Below, piece by piece: positions 1 to 8,797 of a stretch of 64,000 bases of DNA. Made by a program: the position numbers and the translations under genes. The stretch covers positions 48,152 to 112,151 of the forward strand of contig DAIDGW010000094.1 of the NCBI GenBank assembly GCA_027452245.1, in the 5' to 3' direction. The stretch comes from Acidobacteriaceae bacterium (GTDB lineage: Bacteria > Acidobacteriota > Terriglobia > Terriglobales > Acidobacteriaceae). The notes beneath the pieces are model-generated. The model was not told the origin of the DNA, made no database searches, and was given only the letters and a program-made list of their open reading frames with translations. Position 1 is the stretch's first letter; every line of letters begins with the position of its first letter.

Positions 1-786
1 CTCATGCTGCTGGTTCCATTTGCAATTGCCATTACCTGGAAGCAGCCAAAAGAGCCGGAAAGGGACCTTGCTGAATCCACGGCCGTGAAGCGAACCGGGA
101 CCGAGGTCTTCTATCTGTTCTATCCCGTGCTGGTCTTGCTCATGTCTCTGAAGATCGCCCGTGAACGTCTCGCCCTCGCTGCGGTTGTGGTTTTTCTCTC
201 TTTTGTTTGCTCCAGCGCGCGGCTGCTTATCACTCAAAGTCGCCTGGTACGGGTGCAGGAAGCGCTTCGCCGCGAAGCATCTCGAGACTCCCTGACGGGC
301 TTGTGGAATCGCAAAGCGATCCTCGAGATACTGGATCGGGAACTTTTGCGGGCTGAGCGCGACGGTCAGGAGGTCGGCGTCATCATGGCCGATGTCGATC
401 ATTTCAAGTCCGTCAACGACAGCCGAGGGCATGCTGCCGGCGACATCGTCCTGCGCGTCATTTCCACCGAGATTTCCGCGGTCGTTCGTCCCTATGATTC
501 GGTTGGACGCTATGGCGGGGAGGAATTTCTGGCGATTGCACCCGGTTGCAGCCTCGAGGAAACTCTCGATTTGGCGGAACGCATTCGCGACCGCGTCGAG
601 CACTGTAGCGTCACCGCACACGGACACAGCCTCGGAGTCACTCTCAGTCTCGGTGTGGCTGTCGGCAACTCACTCGACCAGATGGAGAACTTGCTTCGTC
701 ATGCCGACGCCGCGTTATATCAGGCGAAAGCAAGCGGTCGCAACCGCGTGGAAGCGGGCGGCCCGCAGCCCTCGGTTCATTCGTAG
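1..786 (+). CDS. Diguanylate cyclase (GGDEF), 5' end outside window
   Basis: The C-terminal part of a membrane diguanylate cyclase, which makes the second messenger c-di-GMP from two GTP. The reading frame is open at the window edge, so the true start lies upstream. From the first ATG at position 4, residues 35-50 and 57-76 are hydrophobic and look like the last membrane segments. A GGDEF domain follows, with MADVDHFK at about 128-135 and the active-site GGEEF at 171-175. RPYD at 162-165 lies five residues before GGEEF and matches the inhibitory I-site (RxxD), so product inhibition is likely. Family assignment is firm; the sensory input cannot be seen. Confidence 0.93.
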   Translation, partial: LMLLVPFAIAITWKQPKEPERDLAESTAVKRTGTEVFYLFYPVLVLLMSLKIARERLALAAVVVFLSFVCSSARLLITQSRLVRVQEALRREASRDSLTGLWNRKAILEILDRELLRAERDGQEVGVIMADVDHFKSVNDSRGHAAGDIVLRVISTEISAVVRPYDSVGRYGGEEFLAIAPGCSLEETLDLAERIRDRVEHCSVTAHGHSLGVTLSLGVAVGNSLDQMENLLRHADAALYQAKASGRNRVEAGGPQPSVHS

Positions 787-802
787 CCCCGACAATCTGC
801 GG

Positions 803-1363
803 CTACTTCTGCCCGTCTTCCTTCACCGGTTCATTTTTCTCCGGCTCCGGCGCTGTCCCGAAGTTTGCTTTGTAGTAATCCTGCACCGCGGGTGGAAGCT
901 TGTCGAAATGAGAAAGAAAGCTCGTGACCTTCCACATATCTTCTTCGCTGAGTACCTTGTCCCAGGCAGGCATCCCCGTATAGCGAACTCCTGTGCGGAT
1001 CGTGTAGAAGATGTGCCACTCGGGATCGTCCGGCGGATCGGAAATGAAGTTTGGGGCTGGAGGAAAAAGCGAATTTTCCAATTGTGCCGGCTGTCGGTTC
1101 AGATTCCCGTGGCACAACGCGCAATTCATCGTGTACAGCTTCATCCCGTCTTCCAGATTCTGGTCTGTCGGGGGCAGAGGATTCGTCACCCGGGGCGCAT
1201 GACGTTCCATCGAGGCGTCCACCGCGCCCATGGCGAGCCGACGTTCCATGTGCGACGGTGCCACGTTGGCGGGCGTCGGGAAGAATCCCAGCATGGCCAG
1301 TCCCAGCACGGCCAGTACCAGCACAACAATCGTGAACGTCACCCCGAAGATAAACTTGCCCAT
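803..1363 (-). CDS. Membrane-anchored monoheme cytochrome c
   Basis: A 186-residue c-type cytochrome. Residues 5-28 form a hydrophobic signal anchor, so the heme domain should sit in the periplasm. The heme-binding motif is CALCH at 81-85, and M131 in TGMPAW is the likely distal ligand. This is the class I mono-heme layout of cytochrome subunits in respiratory chains. The C-terminus is rich in Glu, Pro and Lys. It converges with the GGDEF gene, and no oxidase or dehydrogenase gene is adjacent, so its electron partner is unknown. Confidence 0.9.
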   Translation of the reverse strand: MGKFIFGVTFTIVVLVLAVLGLAMLGFFPTPANVAPSHMERRLAMGAVDASMERHAPRVTNPLPPTDQNLEDGMKLYTMNCALCHGNLNRQPAQLENSLFPPAPNFISDPPDDPEWHIFYTIRTGVRYTGMPAWDKVLSEEDMWKVTSFLSHFDKLPPAVQDYYKANFGTAPEPEKNEPVKEDGQK

Positions 1364-2018
1364 GCAGCCTCCGCGAACAAATCATTGTGGCAGATGCCTC
1401 AGATCTCTGCCAGCAGATCAGGTTCCGATGCACGTGCTGCGCATATTGCGGCGATTGTGACGCTGTTCTGAAAATATCTGGCAGACATTCGAAAATACAC
1501 CCGCGCTCTAACTCAGTATCCCGTTCGGAAACGTCCTTGACCTGATGCCCCGAGGTACGCCCGAACCGGCCCTCGACTTTTCCACAGTTCCGATGTGACG
1601 TCTGTCCTTGCGCACGACGATGATCTTCAGAAATCATCGAATAAGGCCCAGGCCGCTCCCAAGTCTTGCCCGCTGGCGCCGAATGACCGGCAGCTGAAGT
1701 TCTTTGACATCAGGATTTTGCGAATGTTGTACTGCTCACGCGGCGAATTCGTCTTATTCAAATGAATAGTTTGCAAAAGCCGGAACTCCCCTGTACTTGT
1801 AGACTTGACTGCTAAGTGCTTGGGGCTCAGGATTTTACCTCTAAATCCCACGCCCTCGATATTTTGCACGTACTCACGCCATCTCGCAGGTGAGTAACAT
1901 GTTTGTTGTCATGGATTTGGGAGGTTTAATATCCCTTTTGCATAATCGGGATATCCTTGCGAAAACGGTGAACTGAATTCCGAAAGAAGTTCCGAGCCGG
2001 GGAGCCCCGGGCCCGGCT
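1364..2018. other. 655-bp intergenic region without a convincing gene
   Basis: The stretch lies upstream of the cytochrome gene and downstream of pdhB. An 80-codon minus-strand frame at 1627-1869 has no recognisable family, no clear ribosome-binding site and a more AT-rich composition than its neighbours, so I do not call it. The segment 1576-1638 resembles a sequence at the other end of the window and is listed separately. The cytochrome promoter should lie just above 1363, but no strong -35/-10 pair stands out. Confidence 0.5.
1576..1638. repeat. Dispersed element, copy A
   Basis: The segment contains TTTTCCACAG, then a GTGACG block, TGTCCTTGCGC and finally TCAGAAATCAT. The same blocks occur in the same order and at nearly the same spacing at 63761-63825. 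Similarity is broken by small differences, suggesting an old duplicated element. Function unknown. Confidence 0.5.
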
Positions 2019-2990
2019 TCAATAGGCTTTCAGTTTCCGGGCTTCGCGGATCACGTCTTCCAGCTTCGGCAGATAATGCAGTTCTTGCGGAGGGGAAAAG
2101 GGAATTGCCGAATCCAGACCCGCGATGCGTACGATGGGCCCGTCCAGGTCATCGAAGGCTTCTTCGTTGATAATCGCGGCAATTTCTCCTGCCAATCCGC
2201 CCGTCCGCGAGTGCTCGTGCAAGATGATCACCTTGTTGGTCTTTTTCACCGTCTGCGCGATGGCTTCGCGGTCCAGGGGAGACACCGTGCGCAGATCGAG
2301 GATTTCGAGATCGATTCCTTCCTTGGCCAGAAGGTCGGCTGCTTCGAGTGCGGTGTGTACCATGGCGGCATAAGTGATGACGCTCAGATCGCGGCCTTCG
2401 CGTGCAATGCGCGCTTTACCAATCGGGACGATGTAATCGTCGCTGGGCACTTCTTCCTTGATCCGGCGATACAAGTATTTGTGCTCGAAGAAGACGCATG
2501 GATTGCTGTCGCGGATCGCCGCCTTGATCAGGCCTTTGGCGTCGTATGGCGTGGCAGGGCAGATGACTTTCAGTCCGGGATTGTGCACAAACCACATCTC
2601 CGGATTCTGCGAGTGAAACGGCCCGCCGTGCACGTATCCGCCGCTCGGTCCGCGCAGAACCAGCGGCGCCGGGGCGCCCCATAGATAATGCGTCTTGGCG
2701 ACCATGTTGGAAATCTGGTTGAAGGCGCAGCCGATGAAATCCATAAACTGGAACTCCGCCACCGGACGCATGCCGGTCAGCGAGGCTCCAAACGCTGCGC
2801 CCACGATGGCCGACTCGGCAATCGGCGTGTCGATCACGCGCTCTGCGCCGAAGCGGTCGATAAATCCGTCGGTGACTTTGAATGCGCCACCGTAGATGCC
2901 GATGTCTTCACCCAGGCAGAAAACCGTCGGATCGTTTTCCATTTCTTCCCAGATTCCCTGGCGGATAGCTTCAAGATAGGTCAGTTGCAT
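2019..2990 (-). CDS. pdhB: Pyruvate dehydrogenase E1 component, beta subunit
   Basis: This 323-residue protein is the beta subunit of the thiamin-diphosphate-dependent E1 enzyme that decarboxylates pyruvate and passes the acetyl group to lipoyl-E2. It has the N-terminal TYLEAIRQGI and LGEDIGIYGG blocks and the C-terminal transketolase domain with EILDLRTVSPLD. Length is normal for heterotetrameric E1-beta. It is the last gene of a minus-strand block lpdA-lipB-pdhA-pdhB, 89 bp after pdhA. A branched-chain 2-oxoacid substrate cannot be excluded from sequence alone, but pairing with lipB and lpdA favours a general PDH. Confidence 0.93.
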   Translation of the reverse strand: MQLTYLEAIRQGIWEEMENDPTVFCLGEDIGIYGGAFKVTDGFIDRFGAERVIDTPIAESAIVGAAFGASLTGMRPVAEFQFMDFIGCAFNQISNMVAKTHYLWGAPAPLVLRGPSGGYVHGGPFHSQNPEMWFVHNPGLKVICPATPYDAKGLIKAAIRDSNPCVFFEHKYLYRRIKEEVPSDDYIVPIGKARIAREGRDLSVITYAAMVHTALEAADLLAKEGIDLEILDLRTVSPLDREAIAQTVKKTNKVIILHEHSRTGGLAGEIAAIINEEAFDDLDGPIVRIAGLDSAIPFSPPQELHYLPKLEDVIREARKLKAY

Positions 2991-3079
2991 AAGAGTTCAA
3001 TGAGCTTTGTCATTTCGATAAAGGATGCTCGTTCAAGTTAGTGAATGAGCACCGCAGTCGAGGGAACTGCTGGTGTTTT

Positions 3080-4474
3080 CTATTTGAAATGCGCAGCGGC
3101 TTCGGTTTCTTTGTACGCCGCGCTTCCTTTCTTAACCTTCGGCATGGCGTACTTCGGCTTGATCTCGTGGCATCCATCTTCGCAGAACACGCCGCCTTCC
3201 GCCGACTCCGGCGTCGGCATGGGCGAATTCACCGCGATCTCGCGCTCTTGCTCGATGATGCGGTCCACTTCCGCGATGAGCTTTTCGTTCTCTTTCGCCG
3301 AAAGCCATTTCTTGTCGCGCACCAAATAATTTTCGAGGCGCGCAATCGGATCGCGCCGCTTCCAGAACTCAAACATCGGCTTGGGAACATAGGCGGCAGC
3401 GTCATGGATGGCATGACCCTTCATGCGCATCATCTTCGCTTCAATCATTGTCGGACCTTCTCCGCGGTGCGCCCGCTCCACGGCTTCGTGCGAGGCATCG
3501 TAGACCTGGCAGGCATCCGTGCCATCGACGATGACGCTCGGAATCCCGTATCCAATCGCTCGTTCCGCCAGGTCCTTGCAGCGGTACTGCATCTCCGAAG
3601 GCGTCGAATACGCCCAGAGATTCGATTCGACCACCAGCACCAGTCCCAGATTCTGCACGGCGGCGAAATTAATGCCCTCGTACGTCACCCCCGTTGATTG
3701 CCCGCCATCGCCGATGTAAGTCATCACCGCGAGATTCCGGCCTTGCAGCCGCGCGCCGAGCGCCACGCCCGCCATTACGGGGATTAGATCGCCGAGCATT
3801 GAAATCGGCGAAACCATATTTCGCTTCTCGATGTCGCCGAAATGCGACGTTCCGTCCCGGCCCTTCGTCGGAGAATCGGCTTTGGCCATGTACTGCATCA
3901 TGGTGTCCGAGGCGCCAAATCCTCGGACGAGCAGCGATCCCTGGTTGCGGATCATCGGCGCAAACCAGTCGTCCTTGTCGAGCGCGTAGGCCGAAGCGCA
4001 CGAGCAGGCTTCCTGCCCCAGACCGAAATAGACGCCACCCACCACCTTGCCCTGCTTGTAGAGATTTTCGAGCGCAATCTCCATTTTCCGGTTCAGCAGC
4101 ATGTAGCGGTAAATTTCGATCGCTTGCCGTTTGTCGAGATACTTCGACTCGCGGATCGGCGGGACGGGCGCGTCAAGATCTCCGCTGACTTCGTAGCGGA
4201 CGTGCTGGGTTCCGTCTTTATCTTTTTCGACCAGTTGGCGGACGGAATAATCCGGATGCTCAAGCCGATAGTCCGGGATCGAATAAGTGCGGAGGCCGGA
4301 CCCATTGGCAGATTCAGCTTTGGGGGCGCCATTCTTTCCCTGAGCGGAGCCGATAGCTCCCGCTTTGGGCGCCCCATTCCTGGCGGCTTTTGCCAGAATT
4401 GGAGCTTTGGGCCTCGAGTTCCCATTGCGCGAACGATTGCCGTTCGAAGTGTGCTTAATTTTTTTATTCCCCAT
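3080..4474 (-). CDS. pdhA: Pyruvate dehydrogenase E1 component, alpha subunit
   Basis: This 464-residue E1-alpha subunit binds thiamin diphosphate and does the decarboxylation half of the PDH reaction. The ThDP motif starts at GDGG (255-258) and ends with N285. The phosphorylation-loop-like region GRDGTSHFGD lies at about 205-214. Residues 1-60 are a low-complexity basic tail rich in Asn, Lys, Ala and Gly, not found in typical 330-370 residue E1-alpha proteins. About 50 further residues precede the catalytic domain. The tail may tether the subunit to E2 or be a disordered extension. It lies between lipB and pdhB on the same strand. Confidence 0.93.
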   Translation of the reverse strand: MGNKKIKHTSNGNRSRNGNSRPKAPILAKAARNGAPKAGAIGSAQGKNGAPKAESANGSGLRTYSIPDYRLEHPDYSVRQLVEKDKDGTQHVRYEVSGDLDAPVPPIRESKYLDKRQAIEIYRYMLLNRKMEIALENLYKQGKVVGGVYFGLGQEACSCASAYALDKDDWFAPMIRNQGSLLVRGFGASDTMMQYMAKADSPTKGRDGTSHFGDIEKRNMVSPISMLGDLIPVMAGVALGARLQGRNLAVMTYIGDGGQSTGVTYEGINFAAVQNLGLVLVVESNLWAYSTPSEMQYRCKDLAERAIGYGIPSVIVDGTDACQVYDASHEAVERAHRGEGPTMIEAKMMRMKGHAIHDAAAYVPKPMFEFWKRRDPIARLENYLVRDKKWLSAKENEKLIAEVDRIIEQEREIAVNSPMPTPESAEGGVFCEDGCHEIKPKYAMPKVKKGSAAYKETEAAAHFK

Positions 4475-4564
4475 GTAAGACCAGCGCGAAAGCGCGATGT
4501 ATTGATGGTAACGCGAGCGAGGCTGGAACGGCTAGAGCATCTCGGGCGAACTTCCAGGTTTGGG

Positions 4565-5425
4565 TCATGCCCAATGAGTTTCGTCTTCTCTGTGAATTTT
4601 TCGGAATTCCTCGGGCGGCTTCATGGGAACGCCGACCGTACGCCCCAGCAGCGCATCGAGTGTGTCGACGCACAGCATCTGGCTTTGGAAGACCAATCCG
4701 AGATTGCGCGAGATGGATTCGGCGACGGCGTTGATGTCGAGTTCGCGGCCGAGTTCGTTCTGCATGGACGTGACCGGCTTTGCCGTGATGCCGCAGGGGA
4801 TGATCAGGTTGAAGTATCTGAGGTCCGTATTCACATTGAGCGCGAAGCCGTGGGAGGTGACAAAGCGGGAAACGTGAATGCCGATGGCGGCGAGTTTGGC
4901 CTCGGGCGCGCGGAACAGCAGGTCCTTCGACTGCGGCGAACGATTCTTCGAATCGTTCTCTTCCGCTCGGGATGACAGAGGATTGCCAGTCTCGGGGTCG
5001 GTCCACACTCCGGTCAGCCCCGCCACACGCTTGGTGGCAATGCCGAACTCGGCGCAGGAGCGCATCAGAACGTCTTCGAGGCGGCGGACAAATTCGACGA
5101 CACCCAGCGTCTTACGTTTGCCGTCTGGACTGGCGAATCCGCGCAGATCGAAGATTGGGTAGCCGACGATCTGCCCCGGCCCATGAAAAGTCACATCTCC
5201 GCCGCGGTCGCATTCGAACAGTTCCACGCCGCGCTGGGTCAGCACCTCAGGCGATGCAATCACGTTGGCTGCTTTGGCGTTGCGTCCGAGCGTAATGACC
5301 GGCGAATGTTCGAGCAGGAGAAGAACATCGCCGATCTTTCCCTCTTTGCGCAGCGCGACCAGTTGTTCCTGCAGACGAAGACCGGTGGCGTAATCTACGG
5401 TGCCGAGTTGGACGACGGAGACCAT
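4565..5425 (-). CDS. lipB: Octanoyl-[ACP]:protein N-octanoyltransferase, with in-frame repeat insertion
   Basis: LipB moves octanoate from acyl carrier protein to the lipoyl domains of 2-oxoacid dehydrogenase E2 subunits, the first step of lipoate synthesis. The signature RGGDVTFHGPGQ is at 74-85, the conserved lysine is K177 in AKLAAIGI, and the catalytic cysteine is C211 in PCGI. The protein is 286 residues, against roughly 210-240 for most LipB. Residues about 150-172, between GVWTD and the KLAAIGI strand, are extra. They are encoded by a copy of the dispersed palindromic repeat that is intergenic elsewhere in the window. All catalytic residues flank the insert, so the enzyme is probably active. 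Confidence 0.93.
   Translation of the reverse strand: MVSVVQLGTVDYATGLRLQEQLVALRKEGKIGDVLLLLEHSPVITLGRNAKAANVIASPEVLTQRGVELFECDRGGDVTFHGPGQIVGYPIFDLRGFASPDGKRKTLGVVEFVRRLEDVLMRSCAEFGIATKRVAGLTGVWTDPETGNPLSSRAEENDSKNRSPQSKDLLFRAPEAKLAAIGIHVSRFVTSHGFALNVNTDLRYFNLIIPCGITAKPVTSMQNELGRELDINAVAESISRNLGLVFQSQMLCVDTLDALLGRTVGVPMKPPEEFRKIHREDETHWA
4914..4981 (-). repeat. Dispersed palindromic repeat inside lipB
   Basis: Read on the minus strand the segment starts TGTCATCCCGAGCG, holds a perfect 9-bp inverted repeat (GAACGATTC, 3-nt loop, GAATCGTTC; + strand 4938-4958) and ends CCGCAGTCGAAGGACCTGCT. The same order of start, palindrome and tail is seen in intergenic copies near 49.5 and 56.9 kb, and the start and end blocks are seen near 44.3 kb. 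Here it is translated in frame without a stop. Confidence 0.8.
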
Positions 5426-5428
5426 AAA

Positions 5429-5518
5429 ATTGAGTGAGTGGAAGATTGCGTCATCGAGCGATTTACAAGTCTTGCTTCCGGTTCACTCAATCGCAGAATG
5501 GCTTAATCACCCGATCTC
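5429..5518. repeat. Octamer-phased degenerate repeat, lpdA-lipB gap
   Basis: The 94-bp gap between lpdA and lipB can be cut into 8-bp units related to ATTGAGTG (ATTGAGTG, ATTGCGTC, ATCGAGCG). These are followed by units in the opposite sense (ACTCAATC, GCTTAATC, ACCCGATC). A similar array lies at 26783-26897. It is transcribed if the PDH block is an operon, and the inverted halves could fold. Confidence 0.55.
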
Positions 5519-5519
5519 C

Positions 5520-6935
5520 TCAGGCGTTGATGGCGATCCCGTACACACTGTTGGATGCGTCGAGCATGGCTTCGGATAGAGTCGGGTGCGCGTGGATGGT
5601 CCACATCAAGTCCTCCACCGTCGCTTCCAGTTCCATCGCAGCCACAGCCTCGGCGATCAGTTCCGTCGCCTGCGGGCCGATAATGTGCACGCCCAGAATC
5701 TCGCCGTAATCCGCATCGGAGACGATCTTAATGAAGCCCTCATGCTGGCCAACGATCGACGCGCGCGAATTCGCGGTGAACGGGAACTTGCCCACTTTGA
5801 CGTTGTATCCGGCTTCGCGGGCCTTGGCCTCGGTTAATCCCACGCTGCCGATTTCGGGGTGGCAGTAGGTGGCGCCGGGAATGTGCTCGGGGTTAATGGG
5901 TTTTCCGGGTTTGCCGGCAATTTTCGAAATCGCGCAGATCGCTTCCATTGCTCCCACGTGCGCCAGTTGCGGCGATCCGAGCACGATGTCTCCCACCGCG
6001 TAGATACCGGGTTCGGCGGTCTGCATCCACGAATCGGTCTGGATGAACTCCCGCTCCGGCTTGATCCTGGTCTTTTCCAATCCAATATCCTGGGTGCGCG
6101 GCTTGCGCCCGATGGCGATCAGGATCTTCTCCGCTTCGATCTTCTGGTGCTTGCCATCGACGGTGATCGAAACCGCAACGCCGGTTTTGGTTTTCTCGAC
6201 CTTGTCGACTTTCGCGCCGACGTGAAAAGCGATGCCACGCTTGCGATAAACGCGGGCCAGTTCTTTCGAGACCTCTTCGTCTTCGACTGGAACCAGGCGC
6301 GGCAGCATTTCGACGATCGTCACTTCGCAGTCGAACGAACGGTAGATGGAGGCGAACTCGACGCCAACCGCGCCGGCACCAACAATCACCAGCGACTTCG
6401 GGATCTGCTTCAGGCTCAAAATCTCGATGTTGGTGAGAACCCGATCGCTGACTTCCATCCCCGGAATCATGCGCGCTTCCGATCCCGTGGCCAGCAAGAT
6501 GTTCCTGGCTTTTACCTGGCTGGTCTTGCCGTCATTGTTGACCGCGACGGTGTGGACGCCGTTTTGCGCCGGTCCTGTAAGTTTCCCGTATCCCTTGATG
6601 GTCTCGACTTTGTTCTTCTTCATCAGGAATTCGAGACCTTTAGCGTGCTTGGCGACGATTTTGCCCTTGCGGTCCTGAATGGCCGCCCAATTCAGTTTGC
6701 GCGCGTCCACGCCCTCGATGCCGAATTCCTTGGCTTCCTTGAGGTGATCCCAAAGTTCGGCATTGAACAGCAAGGCTTTTGTCGGAATGCAGCCGACGTG
6801 CAGGCACGTGCCGCCGAGAAATCCGTCTTTTTCGAGGAGTGCAGTTTTCAGGCCCCATTGGCCCGCGCGGATGGCAGCGGTATATCCGGCCGGACCGCTG
6901 CCGATGATGACAACGTCATAAATTGTTTCTGGCAA
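5520..6935 (-). CDS. lpdA: Dihydrolipoyl dehydrogenase (E3)
   Basis: A FAD enzyme that reoxidises dihydrolipoamide of E2 (or of glycine cleavage H protein) with NAD. The N-terminal Rossmann motif is IGSGPAG, and the redox-active disulfide is in GGTCLHVGCIPTKALL. A second NAD-binding GAGAVG motif and the C-terminal HAHPTLSEAML with its catalytic His-Glu pair are present. The frame can begin at TTG 6977, but I prefer TTG at 6935. It has GAGG eight bases upstream and starts directly at the Rossmann strand, giving 471 residues. It is the first gene of the PDH block. Confidence 0.93.
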   Translation of the reverse strand: MPETIYDVVIIGSGPAGYTAAIRAGQWGLKTALLEKDGFLGGTCLHVGCIPTKALLFNAELWDHLKEAKEFGIEGVDARKLNWAAIQDRKGKIVAKHAKGLEFLMKKNKVETIKGYGKLTGPAQNGVHTVAVNNDGKTSQVKARNILLATGSEARMIPGMEVSDRVLTNIEILSLKQIPKSLVIVGAGAVGVEFASIYRSFDCEVTIVEMLPRLVPVEDEEVSKELARVYRKRGIAFHVGAKVDKVEKTKTGVAVSITVDGKHQKIEAEKILIAIGRKPRTQDIGLEKTRIKPEREFIQTDSWMQTAEPGIYAVGDIVLGSPQLAHVGAMEAICAISKIAGKPGKPINPEHIPGATYCHPEIGSVGLTEAKAREAGYNVKVGKFPFTANSRASIVGQHEGFIKIVSDADYGEILGVHIIGPQATELIAEAVAAMELEATVEDLMWTIHAHPTLSEAMLDASNSVYGIAINA

Positions 6936-7064
6936 GTGATAATCCTCAGTACGAAGAGATGACAGAAGGCAAACCAACGATTCTAGAACACAGGCTGGCG
7001 CGGGACAAATCCGGATTCAGTGCCGCCGGAGTGGAACTTGCTCATTCCGTGCGATACTGAATTG

Positions 7065-7454
7065 ATGCAGTCTCCGCTTCAAACGCCAACCGCAGCTACT
7101 GATCCCAAGTCGGTCAAAGTCAACCTGACAACCGGCACGGGTGTTGACATCGAATGGAAAGACGGCCATTCCTCTCATTACAACTTCATTTACCTGCGCG
7201 ACGCTTGCCCTTGCGCGATGTGCAACGAGGAGCGGGAAAAAACGAAGCGGAAACCGGGCGAACCGGCGAAACTCGCGCCCGGCGCGCTGCCCATGTTCAA
7301 GCCCGCGGCCAAGCCGGAATCGGCTGAAGGCGTGGGAAAGTACGCCATCAAATTTTCCTGGAATGACGGCCACGACCTGGGGATTTATTCCTGGCAATAT
7401 CTTCGGGAAGTGTGTCCCTGCGAAGAATGCAGGCAACTACGCGCTGGGCGATGA
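7065..7454 (+). CDS. DUF971 (GBBH-like N-terminal) protein
   Basis: A 129-residue protein of the DUF971 family, the small domain found alone in bacteria and at the N-terminus of gamma-butyrobetaine hydroxylase. Two cysteine pairs are visible, CPCAMC in the first half and CPCEEC near the end, probably binding a metal. In bacteria DUF971 is often next to iron-sulfur carrier or Mrp genes; that is not the case here. The start at 7065 is preferred over an earlier in-frame codon at 7020. The 3' end overlaps the convergent obgE gene by 18 bp. Confidence 0.8.
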   Translation: MQSPLQTPTAATDPKSVKVNLTTGTGVDIEWKDGHSSHYNFIYLRDACPCAMCNEEREKTKRKPGEPAKLAPGALPMFKPAAKPESAEGVGKYAIKFSWNDGHDLGIYSWQYLREVCPCEECRQLRAGR

Positions 7455-8501
7455 TTCTTTCTGCTCTTGGGCGCTCTGCCGCAACTCTGCCTTCCGCAAC
7501 TGCTGTACTTCTTCCGCGATGCCGTACTTGAGGTCCTCGATCCCTTTGCCGGTCACGGCAGAAATTTCATAGAGCTTGAGTTTTTGTTTCTTGCAGTAGC
7601 GCTTCAGTTTGGCCAACTTGTCTTTATTGGCCACATCGATTTTCGACGCAACCATGATCATGGGCTTGTCTTCGAGATGAGCGCCGAAGCTGGCGAGTTC
7701 TCCCATGATGACGTCCACGTCTTTCACCACGTCCGGTCTTCCGCTCGCGTCCGATACATCCACCAGGTGCACCAGCAGGCGCGTGCGCTCGATGTGGCGC
7801 AGGAATTGGGTTCCCAATCCCGCCCCGGTATGTGCGCCTTCAATCAATCCCGGGATGTCGGCGACGACGAAGCTGATTTCCTCTTTCTCGTCGCCCACCG
7901 CGACCACGCCCAGATTCGGCTCAAGCGTGGTGAAGGGATAATCGGCAATCTTGGGACGCGCCGCCGAGATGCGTGAGATCAAGGTGGATTTGCCGACGTT
8001 GGGATATCCGATGAGGCCGACGTCGGCGAGCAACTTCAGTTCCAGCCGGTAATTGCGCTCTTCGCCCGGACGCCCGGGCTCATGCTCGCGGGGCGCCTGA
8101 TGGGTGGAAGTTGCAAAGCGGGCATTGCCGCGTCCGCCACGACCTCCGCGGGCGATCACAATGCGCTGGTCGGGGCCGGAGAAGTCAAAGACTTTTTCGC
8201 CACTCTCCTCGTCGTAGACGATCGTTCCCACTGGAACTTTGAGAACCACATCGCCACCATCCCGTCCGGTCTTGTTGGCGCCTTCGCCATGGCGTCCGCG
8301 ATCGGCCTTGTATTCGGGATTGAAACGGAAGTGAACGAGCGTATTGTGGCGCTCGCTGGACTCCATGATGACGTCGCCGCCTTTGCCGCCGTCTCCGCCA
8401 GAAGGGCCGCCGCGGGGTACGAATTTTTCGCGGCGGAAAGCCATGCAGCCGTTCCCGCCGTCTCCGGCCTTGACCCGAATTTTGGCCTCGTCGATAAACA
8501 T
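7437..8501 (-). CDS. obgE: Ribosome-associated GTPase ObgE/CgtA
   Basis: This 354-residue essential GTPase acts in 50S ribosome subunit assembly and stress signalling. The N-terminal Obg fold is glycine-rich ([17 protein letters not shown] and RGGRGGRGN), followed by a GTPase domain with GYPNVGKST (G1), DIPG (G3) and a SKID-type G4. The C-terminal OCT extension is absent, replaced by a short tail rich in Gln, Lys and Ser. It lies downstream of rplU-rpmA on the same strand, a common bacterial order, but two small membrane-protein genes separate it from rpmA here. Confidence 0.95.
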   Translation of the reverse strand: MFIDEAKIRVKAGDGGNGCMAFRREKFVPRGGPSGGDGGKGGDVIMESSERHNTLVHFRFNPEYKADRGRHGEGANKTGRDGGDVVLKVPVGTIVYDEESGEKVFDFSGPDQRIVIARGGRGGRGNARFATSTHQAPREHEPGRPGEERNYRLELKLLADVGLIGYPNVGKSTLISRISAARPKIADYPFTTLEPNLGVVAVGDEKEEISFVVADIPGLIEGAHTGAGLGTQFLRHIERTRLLVHLVDVSDASGRPDVVKDVDVIMGELASFGAHLEDKPMIMVASKIDVANKDKLAKLKRYCKKQKLKLYEISAVTGKGIEDLKYGIAEEVQQLRKAELRQSAQEQKESSPSA

Positions 8502-8569
8502 TGCTGCCCTTTAAATTCTCACCGACCAGGGAGCCGGCGAGGCACACCGAACTGATCTTCCCGCATTGT

Positions 8570-8797
8570 TCAACCTCTTCGTGTTCCGCTGGCCCTCATC
8601 CCCTTGCGATACAGCCATGAAATTCCATGAGCGATTGAGGCAATCGTCAGAACGATGAGAAAGAAACGTATGTCTTGAATATGTCGAAATCGCCTCAGCA
8701 GTGTCGCCGCAATCTCTGGGGCAGCGAGAGTCAGTAGTATCGCTCCGAAAACAATTGACCAGCAGGTGACGAGTACAAATCTGAACACCGTTCTCAT
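8570..8797 (-). CDS. Small membrane protein, unknown
   Basis: A 75-residue protein with two predicted membrane segments (about 5-25 and 43-63) and a basic C-terminus. Its ATG overlaps the stop of the preceding gene in an ATGA arrangement at 8794-8797, which strongly suggests translational coupling. I do not recognise a family. The gene sits between rpmA and obgE on the same strand. Confidence 0.55.
   Translation of the reverse strand: MRTVFRFVLVTCWSIVFGAILLTLAAPEIAATLLRRFRHIQDIRFFLIVLTIASIAHGISWLYRKGMRASGTRRG

Noticed and set aside
392..1471. A 359-codon plus-strand frame
   Set aside because: It overlaps the GGDEF gene in another frame and lies antisense to the cytochrome gene; composition is Arg/Ser-rich as in shadow frames.
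1627..1869. An 80-codon minus-strand frame
   Set aside because: No ribosome-binding site, no recognisable family, atypical composition; part overlaps a dispersed element.
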